A stretch of 28,138 nucleotides of DNA from Hyphomicrobiales bacterium (GCA_011087745.1 JAALLB010000002.1:1-28138), one strand, 5' to 3'; counted from the first letter of the stretch, positions 14,486 through 24,074 are shown. Notes: generated by a model not told the origin, from the letters alone. Made by a program: numbers and translations.

Positions 14486-16339
14486 ATGCGCTTTGTATTT
14501 GCCTCACTTTTTGCTGTTTTCGTTTCAATCTCTGGAATTGGAGTTACCCATGCCGATGAAGAAAAATGGCTGCACGGGGATACGCTTTTTGGCGAATTAA
14601 AATATGGTCCTGACTTTGCGCACTATGACTATGTAAATCCTGATGCTCCAAAAGGCGGGCAGCTAAAGCGAACTGCATTTGGTGGTTATGATACTTTTAA
14701 CCCTTTCATACCCCGTGGACGTCCACCTGTTCAGCTCAACTACTTTGGTGGTCTAATATACGACCGGTTTTTCGAACAGTCCCAAGATCAGGCTTCCGCG
14801 TCATATGGAATGATCGCCAAGGAATTTCGCAAAGCTGATGATTCATCCTGGGCTGTATATAAAATCAATGAAAAGGCGCGTTTTCATGATGGTGAGCCGA
14901 TAAAGCCGGAGGATGTTATCTGGTCAATGAAAGTTCTTCGGGAAAATTATCCTCTATGGAGCGGGTATTTCAAAAATGTCGAGTCTGTTGAAAAAACCGG
15001 CGACCATGAAGTGACTTTCAAATTCGACCAAAAGGGAAATCGTGAATTGCCGCATATTATCGGCGATCTTGTTATTTTGCCAAAACATTGGTGGGAAGGC
15101 ACGGATGCTGATGGCAATAAACGCGATATTTCACAGCCAACAACAGAGCCCCCATTAGGTTCTGGGCCCTATAAAATAGGCAAATATGAGCTTGGAAAAT
15201 ATATCGAATATGACCGCGTGGAAGATTATTGGGCCGAAGACATTCCAATTCGAAAAGGCCGCTTTAATTTTGACAGCATTCGCTACACATATTTCTTGAA
15301 CCAAAATGCAATGTGGGAAGCTTTCAAAAAAGGCCAGATTGCAGATTATTGGGTTGAGAGCAAAGAAAGCCGATGGGTAAAAGAGTATAATTTTAATGCC
15401 ATTGAAAAGGGCGACGTTGAAAAACTTACCTTTCCGATTGAAAGAGGGCAGGTTTATGAAGGTTATTTCTTCAATACACGTTTGGACAAGTTCAAAGATG
15501 TAAGAGTACGTGAAGCAATCACGTTGATGCTTGATTTTGAAACGCTTAACAAAAACCTGTTTTTTGGGCTTTACACTCGCACCGACAGTTTTTTTGAAGG
15601 AGGTGAGCTGGAATCCACAGGAATTCCGGAAGGCCGAGAAAAAGAAATATTAGAGGCTTACAAAGACAAGCTTCCAGCAGATATTTTCACCAAGGAGTTT
15701 AGACTTCCTGATTATAGTAAGCCGGCAACGAAGAGAAAACTACAACGTCGCGCCCTAAAACTTTTTAAGGAAGCAGGATTTACTTTCGACACCAATCGCA
15801 CGTTGGTTGATGCTTCTGGTAAACCATTTGAAATTGAGCTGATTACTTTTGATCCGCAATCCGAGCGTAGTACCAATTCGTTCGTATCCGCCTTAAAGGG
15901 TATTGGAATTAAAGTTTCGCTTCGCGTTTTGGATACGGCCCAGTTTAAACTCAGGTCAGATAATTTTGATTTTGATATGGCTTCGTATCCAACAATTCAA
16001 TCTGCTTCCCCAGGAAACGAGCAACGGGATTATTGGTCTTCTTCTTCTGCGGACACGATTGGCAGTCGGAACTACGCTGGTATCAATGATCCGATGATTG
16101 ATGAACTGGTGGAAAAAATTATTCTTGCGCCAACCCGCGAAGAGCTAGTGGCGCTTACGCATGCGCTCGACCGCATATTGAAGTGGCGGTATTATGCAGT
16201 ACCTCAATGGCACAATCCGGTAGTTTGGTTTGCCAAATGGCGGCATATTCAGGTGCCACAACCCCAGCCTCCATATCGCGGAGTTGATTCACTTTCTTTC
16301 TGGATTGATGAAGCTCAGGAAAAAGAACTCAAGCAGTAA
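14486..16339 (+). CDS. yejA: YejA-type periplasmic peptide-binding protein of an ABC importer
   Basis: This is the substrate-binding component (solute-binding family 5) of a YejABEF transporter, which takes up oligopeptides and microcin C-like compounds and in Brucella aids resistance to host antimicrobial peptides. The product of about 617 residues has a signal peptide ending VTHA and no lipobox. YejA-like blocks include LKYGPDFAHYDYVNPDAPKG and ARFHDGEPIKPEDVIWSMKV. Two starts are possible: ATG 14486, taken here, and TTG 14480, which is better spaced from AAGGA (14468-14472). The gap to yejB is 106 bases without a terminator. Confidence 0.92.
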   Translation: MRFVFASLFAVFVSISGIGVTHADEEKWLHGDTLFGELKYGPDFAHYDYVNPDAPKGGQLKRTAFGGYDTFNPFIPRGRPPVQLNYFGGLIYDRFFEQSQDQASASYGMIAKEFRKADDSSWAVYKINEKARFHDGEPIKPEDVIWSMKVLRENYPLWSGYFKNVESVEKTGDHEVTFKFDQKGNRELPHIIGDLVILPKHWWEGTDADGNKRDISQPTTEPPLGSGPYKIGKYELGKYIEYDRVEDYWAEDIPIRKGRFNFDSIRYTYFLNQNAMWEAFKKGQIADYWVESKESRWVKEYNFNAIEKGDVEKLTFPIERGQVYEGYFFNTRLDKFKDVRVREAITLMLDFETLNKNLFFGLYTRTDSFFEGGELESTGIPEGREKEILEAYKDKLPADIFTKEFRLPDYSKPATKRKLQRRALKLFKEAGFTFDTNRTLVDASGKPFEIELITFDPQSERSTNSFVSALKGIGIKVSLRVLDTAQFKLRSDNFDFDMASYPTIQSASPGNEQRDYWSSSSADTIGSRNYAGINDPMIDELVEKIILAPTREELVALTHALDRILKWRYYAVPQWHNPVVWFAKWRHIQVPQPQPPYRGVDSLSFWIDEAQEKELKQ

Positions 16340-16445
16340 GTATCGAGGCGCTTGCATTTCCCATTAGGCTTGGGCAAAGCTGTTAAAACTCAGGTTTTAA
16401 ACGAATCACTTTGGTTCGATAAGCCAAGCTGGAGACGGGCGCTTT

Positions 16446-17546
16446 ATGGGTGCATATATTCTGCGAAGACTGCTTTTGATGATCCCGACTATTTTGGGTA
16501 TCATGGCAATATCATTCGCAATTATCCAGTTTGCACCCGGTGGTCCAATTGAAAGGATCGCTGCCGAATTATCAGGCCAGGCCACGGGCGCTACAGAAGG
16601 AATTTCTGGCGGTGATGGTGGACTTGCTGCAGAAGGCCTGGATGTGGGCGGCGATGTTACCTCCAAGTATCGAGGCGCACAGGGGCTTGACCCAGAATTC
16701 ATTGAAAAACTCGAAAAACAGTTTGGTTTTGACAAGCCGGCTCATGAACGATTTGCAAAAATGGTTTGGGATTATGCTCGTTTTGAATTTGGTGAAAGCT
16801 ATTTTACCAGCAAGAACGTGTTGGATTTAATTGCCGAAAAAATGCCGGTATCTATTTCACTTGGGCTTTGGATTACATTTTTGTCTTATGGTATTTCAAT
16901 TCCATTGGGGATCAAAAAGACTGTTAGTCATGGCAGCCGTTTTGATATCTGGACCAGTGGGGTCATCATTGTTGCTTACGCTATTCCAGGTTTTCTCTTT
17001 GGTATTTTTCTGATCATTGTATTTGCTGGCGGTTCGTTTTTTGACCTGTTTCCACTGAGAGGATTAACGTCAGATAATTTTGATGAGCTTTCTGTGCTGG
17101 AAAAAATTGGCGATTATTTCTGGCACCTGGCTCTGCCACTAACAGCGATGGTATTGTCTTCGTTTGCCACGACTACACTTTTAACCAAAAACTCGTTTTT
17201 GGATGAAATTGGCAAGCAGTATGTGCAAACTGCGCGGGCCAAGGGCTTGAGTGAAAACAAGGTTCTTTATGGGCATGTGTTTCGAAATGCGATGCTTATT
17301 ATCATTGCTGGGTTTCCTGCAGCTTTCATCACCTCGTTCTTTACCGGATCGCTTTTGATTGAGACGATTTTCTCGCTTGATGGATTGGGTCTGTTGGGTT
17401 TTGAAAGTATTGTTGGTCGTGATTATCCTGTAGTATTTGCTACGCTTTTTATCTTCTCGTTGATGGGGCTTATAGTTAGCCTGATATCCGACATTATCTA
17501 CACAACGATTGATCCCCGTATTGACTTTGAAGCGAGGGATGTCTGA
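16446..17546 (+). CDS. yejB: YejB-type ABC peptide transporter permease
   Basis: The 366-residue inner-membrane protein has about six membrane helices; the first (about 8-30, LLLMIPTILGIMAISFAII) begins right after the N-terminal RRLL. As in YejB proteins there is a large loop between helices 1 and 2, here Gly-rich (GISGGDGGLAAEGLDVGGD, about residues 54-72). The EAA-like cytoplasmic loop that contacts the ATPase reads QYVQTARAKGLSENKVLYGH. The stop TGA shares its last base with the ATG of yejE, so the two permeases are translationally coupled, as expected for a heterodimer. Confidence 0.93.
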   Translation: MGAYILRRLLLMIPTILGIMAISFAIIQFAPGGPIERIAAELSGQATGATEGISGGDGGLAAEGLDVGGDVTSKYRGAQGLDPEFIEKLEKQFGFDKPAHERFAKMVWDYARFEFGESYFTSKNVLDLIAEKMPVSISLGLWITFLSYGISIPLGIKKTVSHGSRFDIWTSGVIIVAYAIPGFLFGIFLIIVFAGGSFFDLFPLRGLTSDNFDELSVLEKIGDYFWHLALPLTAMVLSSFATTTLLTKNSFLDEIGKQYVQTARAKGLSENKVLYGHVFRNAMLIIIAGFPAAFITSFFTGSLLIETIFSLDGLGLLGFESIVGRDYPVVFATLFIFSLMGLIVSLISDIIYTTIDPRIDFEARDV

Positions 17547-18700
17547 TGAGTGCTGTCGAATACGCGCCAGAACGGTCTAAACAAAAGCAGCCATTTTTGT
17601 CACCGCTTAATCAACGGCGTTGGCTTAATTTCAAGGCGAACCGAAGAGGCTATTGGTCGCTTTGGATTTTCATGATCCTGTTTGTTTTAAGCTTGTTTAC
17701 CGAGCTAATAGCAAATGATAAGCCCATCATTGCATCCGTTGATGGCAGGTTGATTTTTCCGGTTGTCTTTCATTATTCAGATAATGACATTGTTAAACCG
17801 GATGATGAGTTTAATTTGCCAACGGCAAATTTTCGCGATCCGTTTGTAACCGATTATATCAAGGAAAACGGTTGGCTGATCTGGCCACCAATTCGATATT
17901 CATTCAACACACCAAACCTTGAAATACCAGAACCTGCACCTTCCAAGCCAGGGTGGCTGTACGACAAAGAAACGCGGTGCGCTCAATATGAAAATGGCGC
18001 TGAAGATAGCAATTGTAATTTGGGCAATATGAATTGGCTGGGGACTGATAACCAGGGCAGGGATGTGCTCTCGCGTATCATTTACGGTTTTAGAATTTCA
18101 GTTCTGTTTGGTCTCATTCTAACATTTGCCTCGGCCATTATTGGTGTTTCAGCTGGTGCGATACAGGGGTATTTTGGAGGTCTTACCGATCTTTTATTTC
18201 AACGCTTCATAGAGATTTGGTCTTCTCTTCCTGTGCTTTATCTGTTGCTGATAATTTCATCCGTGCTTGCTCCAGGGTTTTGGATTTTGCTTGGCATACT
18301 ATTGTTGTTTTCCTGGGTCGGGTTCGTTGGTGTTGTACGGGCTGAATTTCTGAGAGCGCGTAATTTTGAATATGTGAATGCAGCACGAGCGCTAGGTGTA
18401 AATAACAGAACAATCATGTGGCGACATCTGCTTCCCAATGCAATGGTTGCTACGCTCACCTTCATGCCGTTTATTCTCAATGGCTCGATCACTACGCTTA
18501 CTTCGCTTGATTTCCTTGGGTTTGGTCTGCCACCAGGATCAGCGTCCATTGGTGAGTTATTAAAGCAGGGACAAGATAACCCTCAGGCAATCTGGTTAGG
18601 GCTTTCAGGCTTTTTTGTTATCTCGTTGATGCTTTCGCTTCTCATATTTATTGGTGAAGCAACCCGTGATGCATTTGATCCTCGCAAGACATTTGAGTGA
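17546..18700 (+). CDS. yejE: YejE-type ABC peptide transporter permease
   Basis: This is the second permease subunit, of 384 residues. An N-terminal extension (SPLNQRRWLNFKANRRGYW) precedes helix 1 (about 37-55). A periplasmic segment of about 100 residues follows, containing a Cys pair in RCAQYENGAEDSNCNLG, and then five more helices. The EAA loop reads FEYVNAARALGVNNRTIMWRH, with LLPNA following. The arrangement matches YejE. The start overlaps the yejB stop, and the yejF start lies seven bases after its stop. Confidence 0.93.
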   Translation: MSAVEYAPERSKQKQPFLSPLNQRRWLNFKANRRGYWSLWIFMILFVLSLFTELIANDKPIIASVDGRLIFPVVFHYSDNDIVKPDDEFNLPTANFRDPFVTDYIKENGWLIWPPIRYSFNTPNLEIPEPAPSKPGWLYDKETRCAQYENGAEDSNCNLGNMNWLGTDNQGRDVLSRIIYGFRISVLFGLILTFASAIIGVSAGAIQGYFGGLTDLLFQRFIEIWSSLPVLYLLLIISSVLAPGFWILLGILLLFSWVGFVGVVRAEFLRARNFEYVNAARALGVNNRTIMWRHLLPNAMVATLTFMPFILNGSITTLTSLDFLGFGLPPGSASIGELLKQGQDNPQAIWLGLSGFFVISLMLSLLIFIGEATRDAFDPRKTFE

Positions 18701-18707
18701 GGATAAG

Positions 18708-20312
18708 ATGAGCAAACCCATCCTGCAAATCGACGACTTGTCTATCGCCTTTACAGTAAGTGGAGAGACAACAACCGCCGTTGATCATATTTCTTTGGAT
18801 ATTAAAAAAGGCGAGACGGTCGCTCTTGTGGGCGAGTCTGGTTCGGGGAAGTCGATTTCATCGTTGTCGGTCTTGAAATTGCTGCCACCAGTTGCCTCTT
18901 ATCCGTCGGGCAAAATACTGTTTAAAGGAAAAGATATCCTCAGTTCTAGTGATGAGGAACTCCGCAAGGTTCGCGGCAATGACATTACGATGATTTTTCA
19001 GGAGCCGATGACATCACTGAACCCGCTCCATACAATCGAGCATCAGATTTCAGAAATTCTGGAGTTGCACAAGGGCATGTCAGGCAAGGCTGCACGCGAG
19101 CGAGTGATTGAGCTCTTAACCCAAGTTGGTATTCGCGACCCACAAACTCGATTGTCAGCCTACCCACATCAAATGTCGGGCGGTCAACGTCAACGCGTTA
19201 TGATTGCCATGGCCTTGGCAAATGAGCCCGAGTTGCTGATTGCGGATGAACCCACCACAGCTCTTGATGTTACTGTTCAGGCTCAAATACTGGAATTGCT
19301 GAAAGACTTGCAAACGAAAAACGGCCTTTCAATACTGTTTATCACGCATGACCTTGGGATTGTCCGCCGGATTGCTGATCGTTGCTGTGTCATGCAACAG
19401 GGAAAGATTGTTGAACAGGGCGTAACCGAAAGCATCTTTACCAAGCCAAAGCATGACTACACCAAACATTTGCTTTCTGCCGAACCTAAAGGTTCACCAC
19501 CTGAAAGTAATTCAAGTTCTCCCATAGTGCTTGAAGCCAAAGACATGAAGGTTTGGTTCCCGATCAAAAAGGGCTTTTTGAGAAGAACCGTTGATCATGT
19601 CAAAGCAGTTGACGGGATTGATCTTACACTTCGTGAAGGACAAACACTGGGCGTTGTTGGAGAGTCTGGTTCAGGCAAGACAACGCTTGGCATGGCCTTG
19701 ACCCGGTTGATTTCATCTCAGGGGGATATTTCTTTTGTCGGTAGGGATATCAACCAATATTCCTTTAAACAGATGCGTGATCTACGCGATCAGATGCAGG
19801 TGGTTTTTCAAGATCCTTATGGGTCGCTAAGTCCTCGTATGTCGGTTGGTGAAATAATTGCCGAAGGGCTGACCATTCACAACAAAGAGCTTTCCAGTGA
19901 CCAACGGGATGAAATGGTTGTTAATGCCCTTGAAGAAACTGGTCTTGACCCAGAAACGCGGCATCGTTATCCGCATGAGTTTTCCGGTGGCCAACGTCAA
20001 CGTATTGCGATCGCCCGTGCAATTGTGCTTGAGCCAAAATTTATCATGCTGGATGAGCCAACATCTGCGCTTGATATGAGCGTTCAGGCACAAGTGGTGG
20101 ACTTGCTCAGAGATTTACAAAATCGCCGCAAACTGGCCTATATGTTTATCAGTCATGATTTGAAAGTCGTGAAAGCGCTTGCTAATGAAGTGATCGTGAT
20201 GCGGCTTGGAAAAGTTGTTGAACAGGGCTCTGCAAAACAAATATTTGAAAGCCCGAAGACAGACTACACAAAAGCGCTAATAGCTGCGGCATTTGATATT
20301 AAAACTAAGTAA
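18708..20312 (+). CDS. yejF: YejF-type tandem ABC ATPase of the peptide importer
   Basis: Two fused ABC ATPase domains power YejABE. The start ATG at 18708 is preceded by AGGA next to the yejE stop. Within 534 residues, domain 1 has Walker A GESGSGKS (42-49) and signature SGGQRQR (157-163) with LLIADE as Walker B. Domain 2 has Walker A GESGSGKT (318-325), signature SGGQRQR (426-432) and FIMLDE (446-451). Both sites look complete, so both may hydrolyse ATP. The oligopeptide-type C-terminal extension after each domain is short (for example TKPKHDYTKHLLSAEP). The ghrA-like gene starts 11 bases later. Confidence 0.95.
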   Translation: MSKPILQIDDLSIAFTVSGETTTAVDHISLDIKKGETVALVGESGSGKSISSLSVLKLLPPVASYPSGKILFKGKDILSSSDEELRKVRGNDITMIFQEPMTSLNPLHTIEHQISEILELHKGMSGKAARERVIELLTQVGIRDPQTRLSAYPHQMSGGQRQRVMIAMALANEPELLIADEPTTALDVTVQAQILELLKDLQTKNGLSILFITHDLGIVRRIADRCCVMQQGKIVEQGVTESIFTKPKHDYTKHLLSAEPKGSPPESNSSSPIVLEAKDMKVWFPIKKGFLRRTVDHVKAVDGIDLTLREGQTLGVVGESGSGKTTLGMALTRLISSQGDISFVGRDINQYSFKQMRDLRDQMQVVFQDPYGSLSPRMSVGEIIAEGLTIHNKELSSDQRDEMVVNALEETGLDPETRHRYPHEFSGGQRQRIAIARAIVLEPKFIMLDEPTSALDMSVQAQVVDLLRDLQNRRKLAYMFISHDLKVVKALANEVIVMRLGKVVEQGSAKQIFESPKTDYTKALIAAAFDIKTK

Positions 20313-20323
20313 AGGTTATTCGT

Positions 20324-21280
20324 ATGAGCAAATCAACGCTGCTTCTTTCTGTTGATTTTACAGCCGCAGAAAAGCTCGGCTCAGTTCATGATGGATTGGG
20401 CGGACGCCCGGTAATTGATTGGACAAAGGGAGAGCGGCCAGAAAGTTTGGCTGGTATCAAATACGCACTTGTTTGGGAATTTGATCATGATTTATTCGAC
20501 CGCATGCCCGATCTTGAAGTGATTTTTTCGGCTGGGGCCGGTGTTGATAAAGTGCTTTCAAATCCTGCCTTGCCAAAGAATATTCCGATTGTTCGCTTCG
20601 TAGATCATTCACTTACGACTCGGATGAGCGAATGGATTTGTATGCAGTGTCTTAATCATCTTCGCCAACAAAAGATTTATGATGTTCAACAGCATATGGC
20701 GAATTGGTCAGAAACACCGCAACCACAGGCTAGCGATGTCAATGTCGGGATCATGGGACTTGGTGTTTTGGGACAAGATTCAGCGCAAAAATTGAAGGCG
20801 CTTGGGTTTAATGTTTTGGGCTGGAGCCGGACGAAAAAAGAAATCGACGGTATTGAATGTTTTGATGAAGCTGGTCTTGATGCTTTCTTGAGCCAAAGTC
20901 ATTATTTGGTTGGGCTATTGCCACTGACTGCGGGAACAACCGGTATCTTTAATCGTGATCTGTTCACAAAGCTTGCCAAACATCCTGTGCTTGCATCACC
21001 TGTGTTCATCAATGGTGGCCGGGGCAAAAGCCAGGTTGAGGTTAATATTGCAAGCTGTCTGGAAGATGGAACGCTCGGCGCTGTATCTCTTGATGTCTTT
21101 GAAAACGAACCTTTATCTGCAGACAGTCCGTTATGGCATTTTGAAAATGCCTATATCTTCCCGCACGTTGCAGCCAGTTCGGATGTGATGTCCCTGGGTC
21201 GATATGTTGATGGTCAGATTGAGCGTTACGAAAATGGAGATGGGTTAGAGAACCTTGTTGATCTATCTCTTGGTTATTAA
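20324..21280 (+). CDS. NAD(P)-dependent 2-hydroxyacid dehydrogenase, glyoxylate/hydroxypyruvate reductase A-like
   Basis: The 318-residue product resembles GhrA, which reduces glyoxylate and hydroxypyruvate. It has the Rossmann motif GLGVLG (145-150) and the catalytic trio of the D-2-hydroxyacid dehydrogenase family: Arg233 in NGGRGKSQ, Glu262 in DVFENEPL, and His281 in FPHVAA. WSRTKK after the second strand, with Arg and Lys, suggests preference for NADPH. It follows yejF by 11 bases on the same strand, so it is probably the last gene of the yej operon. A functional link to peptide uptake is unclear. Its TAA stop overlaps the hemH stop. Confidence 0.87.
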   Translation: MSKSTLLLSVDFTAAEKLGSVHDGLGGRPVIDWTKGERPESLAGIKYALVWEFDHDLFDRMPDLEVIFSAGAGVDKVLSNPALPKNIPIVRFVDHSLTTRMSEWICMQCLNHLRQQKIYDVQQHMANWSETPQPQASDVNVGIMGLGVLGQDSAQKLKALGFNVLGWSRTKKEIDGIECFDEAGLDAFLSQSHYLVGLLPLTAGTTGIFNRDLFTKLAKHPVLASPVFINGGRGKSQVEVNIASCLEDGTLGAVSLDVFENEPLSADSPLWHFENAYIFPHVAASSDVMSLGRYVDGQIERYENGDGLENLVDLSLGY

Positions 21281-22326
21281 GCCCAACCCTTAATTTCTCT
21301 TTTCACGATGGTTTCAATTACATCCATGCCTTCCTTGCTGTCATTTAAGCAGGGAATGTATGTGAAATTGTCGCCGCCGTGTTCGTGGAAAATTTCTTCA
21401 CCCTCAACGCCTATTTCTTCAAGGGTTTCCAAGCAATCGACTGAAAACCCGGGATTAAATACTGCCAAATCTTTGATGCCTTCTTGGGTTAATGCCTCGA
21501 TGGTTTTATCGGTGTAGGGTTGCAGCCATTCTTCCGGTCCAAATCGAGACTGGAAACAGGTTAAAAGGAAATCTTCGGACCATCCGAGCTTCTCACGAAG
21601 CAGGCGTGTCGTCTTCATGCAATGGCAATGGTACGGGTCACCCTTTTCAAAGTAGCTTTTTGGAATGCCGTGATATGAAGCAATTATTTTTTCCGGCTTT
21701 TTATCCATGGCCTTGAGGGCATTTTCAAGAGATGCAGCAAGGGCATGGATGTATACGGGTTCATCATGATAAGCTGGAATTGTACGAAGAGCTGGGACCC
21801 AGCGTTGCTTCATGAAATGTTCGAATACCTTATCGCTGACAGTTGCGGTTGTTGCAGCCGAATATTGAGGATAAAGCGGAAATACAACGATGCGATCGCA
21901 GCCTTGTTCTTTAAGCGCATCAAGGCGTGAAGGGATTGAAGGATTGCCATATCGCATTGCCCAATCCACGATAACATCCTTATTCGACTTCAAAATTTCG
22001 GTAAGTTTATCAGACTGCCCACGGGTGAATGTGCGTAGTGGCGACTCATCTTTTTCTGTATTCCAGATGGATTTATAAGCAGCGCCAGACTTTGCAGGGC
22101 GAACGTTCAAGACAATGCCGTATAAAATAGGATACCAAATAGCCTTGGGCCATTCGATTACTCTGCTGTCGGACAAAAATTCACGCAGATATCTGTACAT
22201 GCTCTTTTTGTCATAACCGTCGGGTGTTCCCAGGTTTACGAGCAACACACCCACTTTTCCAATGGATACTTTGGGATGGTCTTTCGGTAACGGGCCAACA
22301 CCAGAATTTGTATCGTTTTTCTTCAA
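21277..22326 (-). CDS. hemH: Ferrochelatase (TTG start)
   Basis: HemH inserts ferrous iron into protoporphyrin IX, the last step of protoheme synthesis. The 349-residue product has GVLLVNLGTPDG, DESPLRTFTRGQ, VFPLYPQYSAATT, the catalytic His219 in SYHGIP, and the acidic helix SVDCLETLEEIG (Glu300, Glu304). The start must be TTG at 22326: the next in-frame ATG is at residue 43 and would remove the conserved LLVNLGTP. GGAAATAAG precedes the TTG. A rare start may lower expression. Two Cys in PYHCHCMKTTRL (234 and 236) could be ligands of an iron-sulfur or metal site, which I cannot confirm. It lies 93 bases downstream of a metal transporter gene. Confidence 0.93.
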   Translation of the reverse strand: MKKNDTNSGVGPLPKDHPKVSIGKVGVLLVNLGTPDGYDKKSMYRYLREFLSDSRVIEWPKAIWYPILYGIVLNVRPAKSGAAYKSIWNTEKDESPLRTFTRGQSDKLTEILKSNKDVIVDWAMRYGNPSIPSRLDALKEQGCDRIVVFPLYPQYSAATTATVSDKVFEHFMKQRWVPALRTIPAYHDEPVYIHALAASLENALKAMDKKPEKIIASYHGIPKSYFEKGDPYHCHCMKTTRLLREKLGWSEDFLLTCFQSRFGPEEWLQPYTDKTIEALTQEGIKDLAVFNPGFSVDCLETLEEIGVEGEEIFHEHGGDNFTYIPCLNDSKEGMDVIETIVKREIKGWA

Positions 22327-22419
22327 AATCTTATTTCCGGAGACAGTTTATAACTGTTCTAAAAATAGGGTAATTCTGAAAATATGCAACGCGACGAAAT
22401 GGCTAATAACAACAAAGTT

Positions 22420-23427
22420 TTATGCGGTGAGGGCAGCACTGAATAAAAGCAATCCCAAAATGAATACCAGTGCCGCACCACTGATCTCGATAACCCGGTG
22501 AATAGTCGACAGGCTACTTTGGGCACCGGTTATTTTTATTGCTACGTTTTTTGCGCCAACTGCGATGAGAGCTAATGTTGCGACTGTAATGCCAGTCCCA
22601 ATTGACATGGCGATGGTTGAAAGAACCCCTGCTACAATCAGGCTATTAAGGAATGCAAAGGTCAAAACGATGATTGCACCAGAGCACGGGCGTAGTCCAA
22701 CAGCAAAAATTGCTGACAAGGCTTCCTTGGCTCCAAGCTTACCTTCCAGCATTGCAGGATCTGCTGCATGAGAATGGCCGCAACCACAATCATCACTGTG
22801 AACGTGATGGGGATCAGGGTGGTCAGCGTGGTGATGGTCAGAATGATGATGATCAGAGTGATTATGTGCGTGGGCATGTGCGGGTTTTTTGACAAATACT
22901 TTTGTCCACAAAAGATAAACGCCCAATAGCATTACCAAAAAGTAGCTTGTTATTTCCAAACTTCCTGCAAGATTGCTTATTTTTATGCCCGTACCTCGAA
23001 GGAATAGCATGATTGCGCTAATGACCACGATTGCAGTAATTCCCTGTAGCATGGCAGAAGCAAAAGAAAGCATGATGCCCCGTTTTGCGGCTACCTCATT
23101 GGCAAGCATATAAGAGGATATCACAGCCTTGCCGTGACCGGGTCCTGCTGCATGGAAAATGCCATATGCAAAGCTTAGCCCGATTAAATACCATGCTGTG
23201 TTGCCATCATTTTTGATTGCCTTCAGCGATGTCGTCATTGCCTTGTAGAAAGTTTGCTGTTGCTGCTGGATCCAATACAGCACACCTGCGAAAAGACCCT
23301 CAGGTTTTATGGCTTGTTCAGAACGTCCCACACCTAGTGAGCTCTGAGCCAAAGCTTCAGAATGGTGCATCAATATAAAACTGATGGAGAGCACGCAAAG
23401 CGATGCAAGCGCTATACGCTTCAGCAT
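22420..23427 (-). CDS. NicO/RcnA-type nickel-cobalt transporter with His-rich loop
   Basis: The 335-residue inner-membrane protein has a signal-like N-terminus (ending ALAQ), then about six membrane helices. Family motifs are HAAGPGHGK (92-100) and GLRPCSGAI (244-252). A cytoplasmic or periplasmic loop at 184-220 holds 16 His, with Asp and a Cys-Gly-Cys, a likely metal buffer or sensor. The family exports or imports nickel, cobalt or related ions; RcnA exports. The fused partner arrangement with DUF1007 directly upstream is common in proteobacteria. The start at 23427 overlaps the DUF1007 stop by seven bases, so the two are coupled. The metal is not predictable here. Confidence 0.88.
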   Translation of the reverse strand: MLKRIALASLCVLSISFILMHHSEALAQSSLGVGRSEQAIKPEGLFAGVLYWIQQQQQTFYKAMTTSLKAIKNDGNTAWYLIGLSFAYGIFHAAGPGHGKAVISSYMLANEVAAKRGIMLSFASAMLQGITAIVVISAIMLFLRGTGIKISNLAGSLEITSYFLVMLLGVYLLWTKVFVKKPAHAHAHNHSDHHHSDHHHADHPDPHHVHSDDCGCGHSHAADPAMLEGKLGAKEALSAIFAVGLRPCSGAIIVLTFAFLNSLIVAGVLSTIAMSIGTGITVATLALIAVGAKNVAIKITGAQSSLSTIHRVIEISGAALVFILGLLLFSAALTA

Positions 23428-24074
23428 GTAATTTCAGCCCAAGAGAAAAACTGATCACCCAAGTCTGGTTTATCAGGGTTGTTGAATAAAGCTTCGGTTA
23501 AGGATTGGCTATCGCTGGCGTAAAGTTCATCGTAATCTGGAACGGTGACTTTTGCCTTGCAGTTATCAGCAGCCTTGTCTTTGAGAATGATGTTTTTCTC
23601 GGAAAACTCAAAAGCCACATAGTAGCTGGTGTCACTGGCGGAAATACGAAGCGGTGCTTTTTTGAAATCGTGAGGGTTTTCAGGTTCGATGGTGAAAAAC
23701 ATGATCATCTGCCCATCTTCCATGTAGGTATTCAGTTTTTCGGGCTCATAAAAATTGATAACCTTTTCGCCAGCACGCATGGCTGTATAAAAATCATATT
23801 CTCCGATTGATGCATGGATAGTTGTTGTAATTACTTTAATTTCATTTTCATCAAGTTTGCCATTTGTATTGGTGTCGTAGTCAATGACCAAGGTTGAAGA
23901 AAATAATTCGTCAAACCGCCAGACATGGCGCAGTTCCGTGAAATTGCCTTTGTCATTGATAATAACTTCCATATTGGCTTCGACGAATACATGTGGGTGT
24001 GCATTTGGCAGCCCAGCGCTGGCAAGTAAAATTGCAAGCGAAGAAAAAAGTGTTTTTGCGCGCCTTGGGATCAC
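23421..24074 (-). CDS. DUF1007 periplasmic protein with an EF-hand-like loop (GTG start)
   Basis: The start is GTG at 24074, with GGAG eight bases upstream. The 217-residue product has a signal peptide (about 1-25) followed at once by HPHVFVEANMEV, the hallmark of DUF1007. Residues 67-78 (DTNTNGKLDENE) are a complete EF-hand loop: Asp1, Asn3, Asn5, Gly6, Asp9 and Glu12 are all in place, so calcium binding is likely. The last residue is Cys. DUF1007 proteins are usually encoded next to NicO transporters and are thought to handle the metal in the periplasm. The transporter gene overlaps its 3' end, and hemH follows. Confidence 0.88.
   Translation of the reverse strand: MIPRRAKTLFSSLAILLASAGLPNAHPHVFVEANMEVIINDKGNFTELRHVWRFDELFSSTLVIDYDTNTNGKLDENEIKVITTTIHASIGEYDFYTAMRAGEKVINFYEPEKLNTYMEDGQMIMFFTIEPENPHDFKKAPLRISASDTSYYVAFEFSEKNIILKDKAADNCKAKVTVPDYDELYASDSQSLTEALFNNPDKPDLGDQFFSWAEITC

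Noticed and set aside
16338..16678. 14-bp direct repeat AAGTATCGAGGCGC at 16338-16351 and 16665-16678
   Set aside because: About one such match is expected by chance in 28 kb. One copy is in the yejA-yejB gap and one is inside yejB coding sequence, with no symmetry or further copies.
22861..22940. Low-complexity His codon run in the NicO gene as a DNA repeat or CRISPR-like array
   Set aside because: The repeats are irregular CAC/CAT and GAT codons in frame, explained by the His/Asp-rich protein loop. There are no fixed-length spacers.
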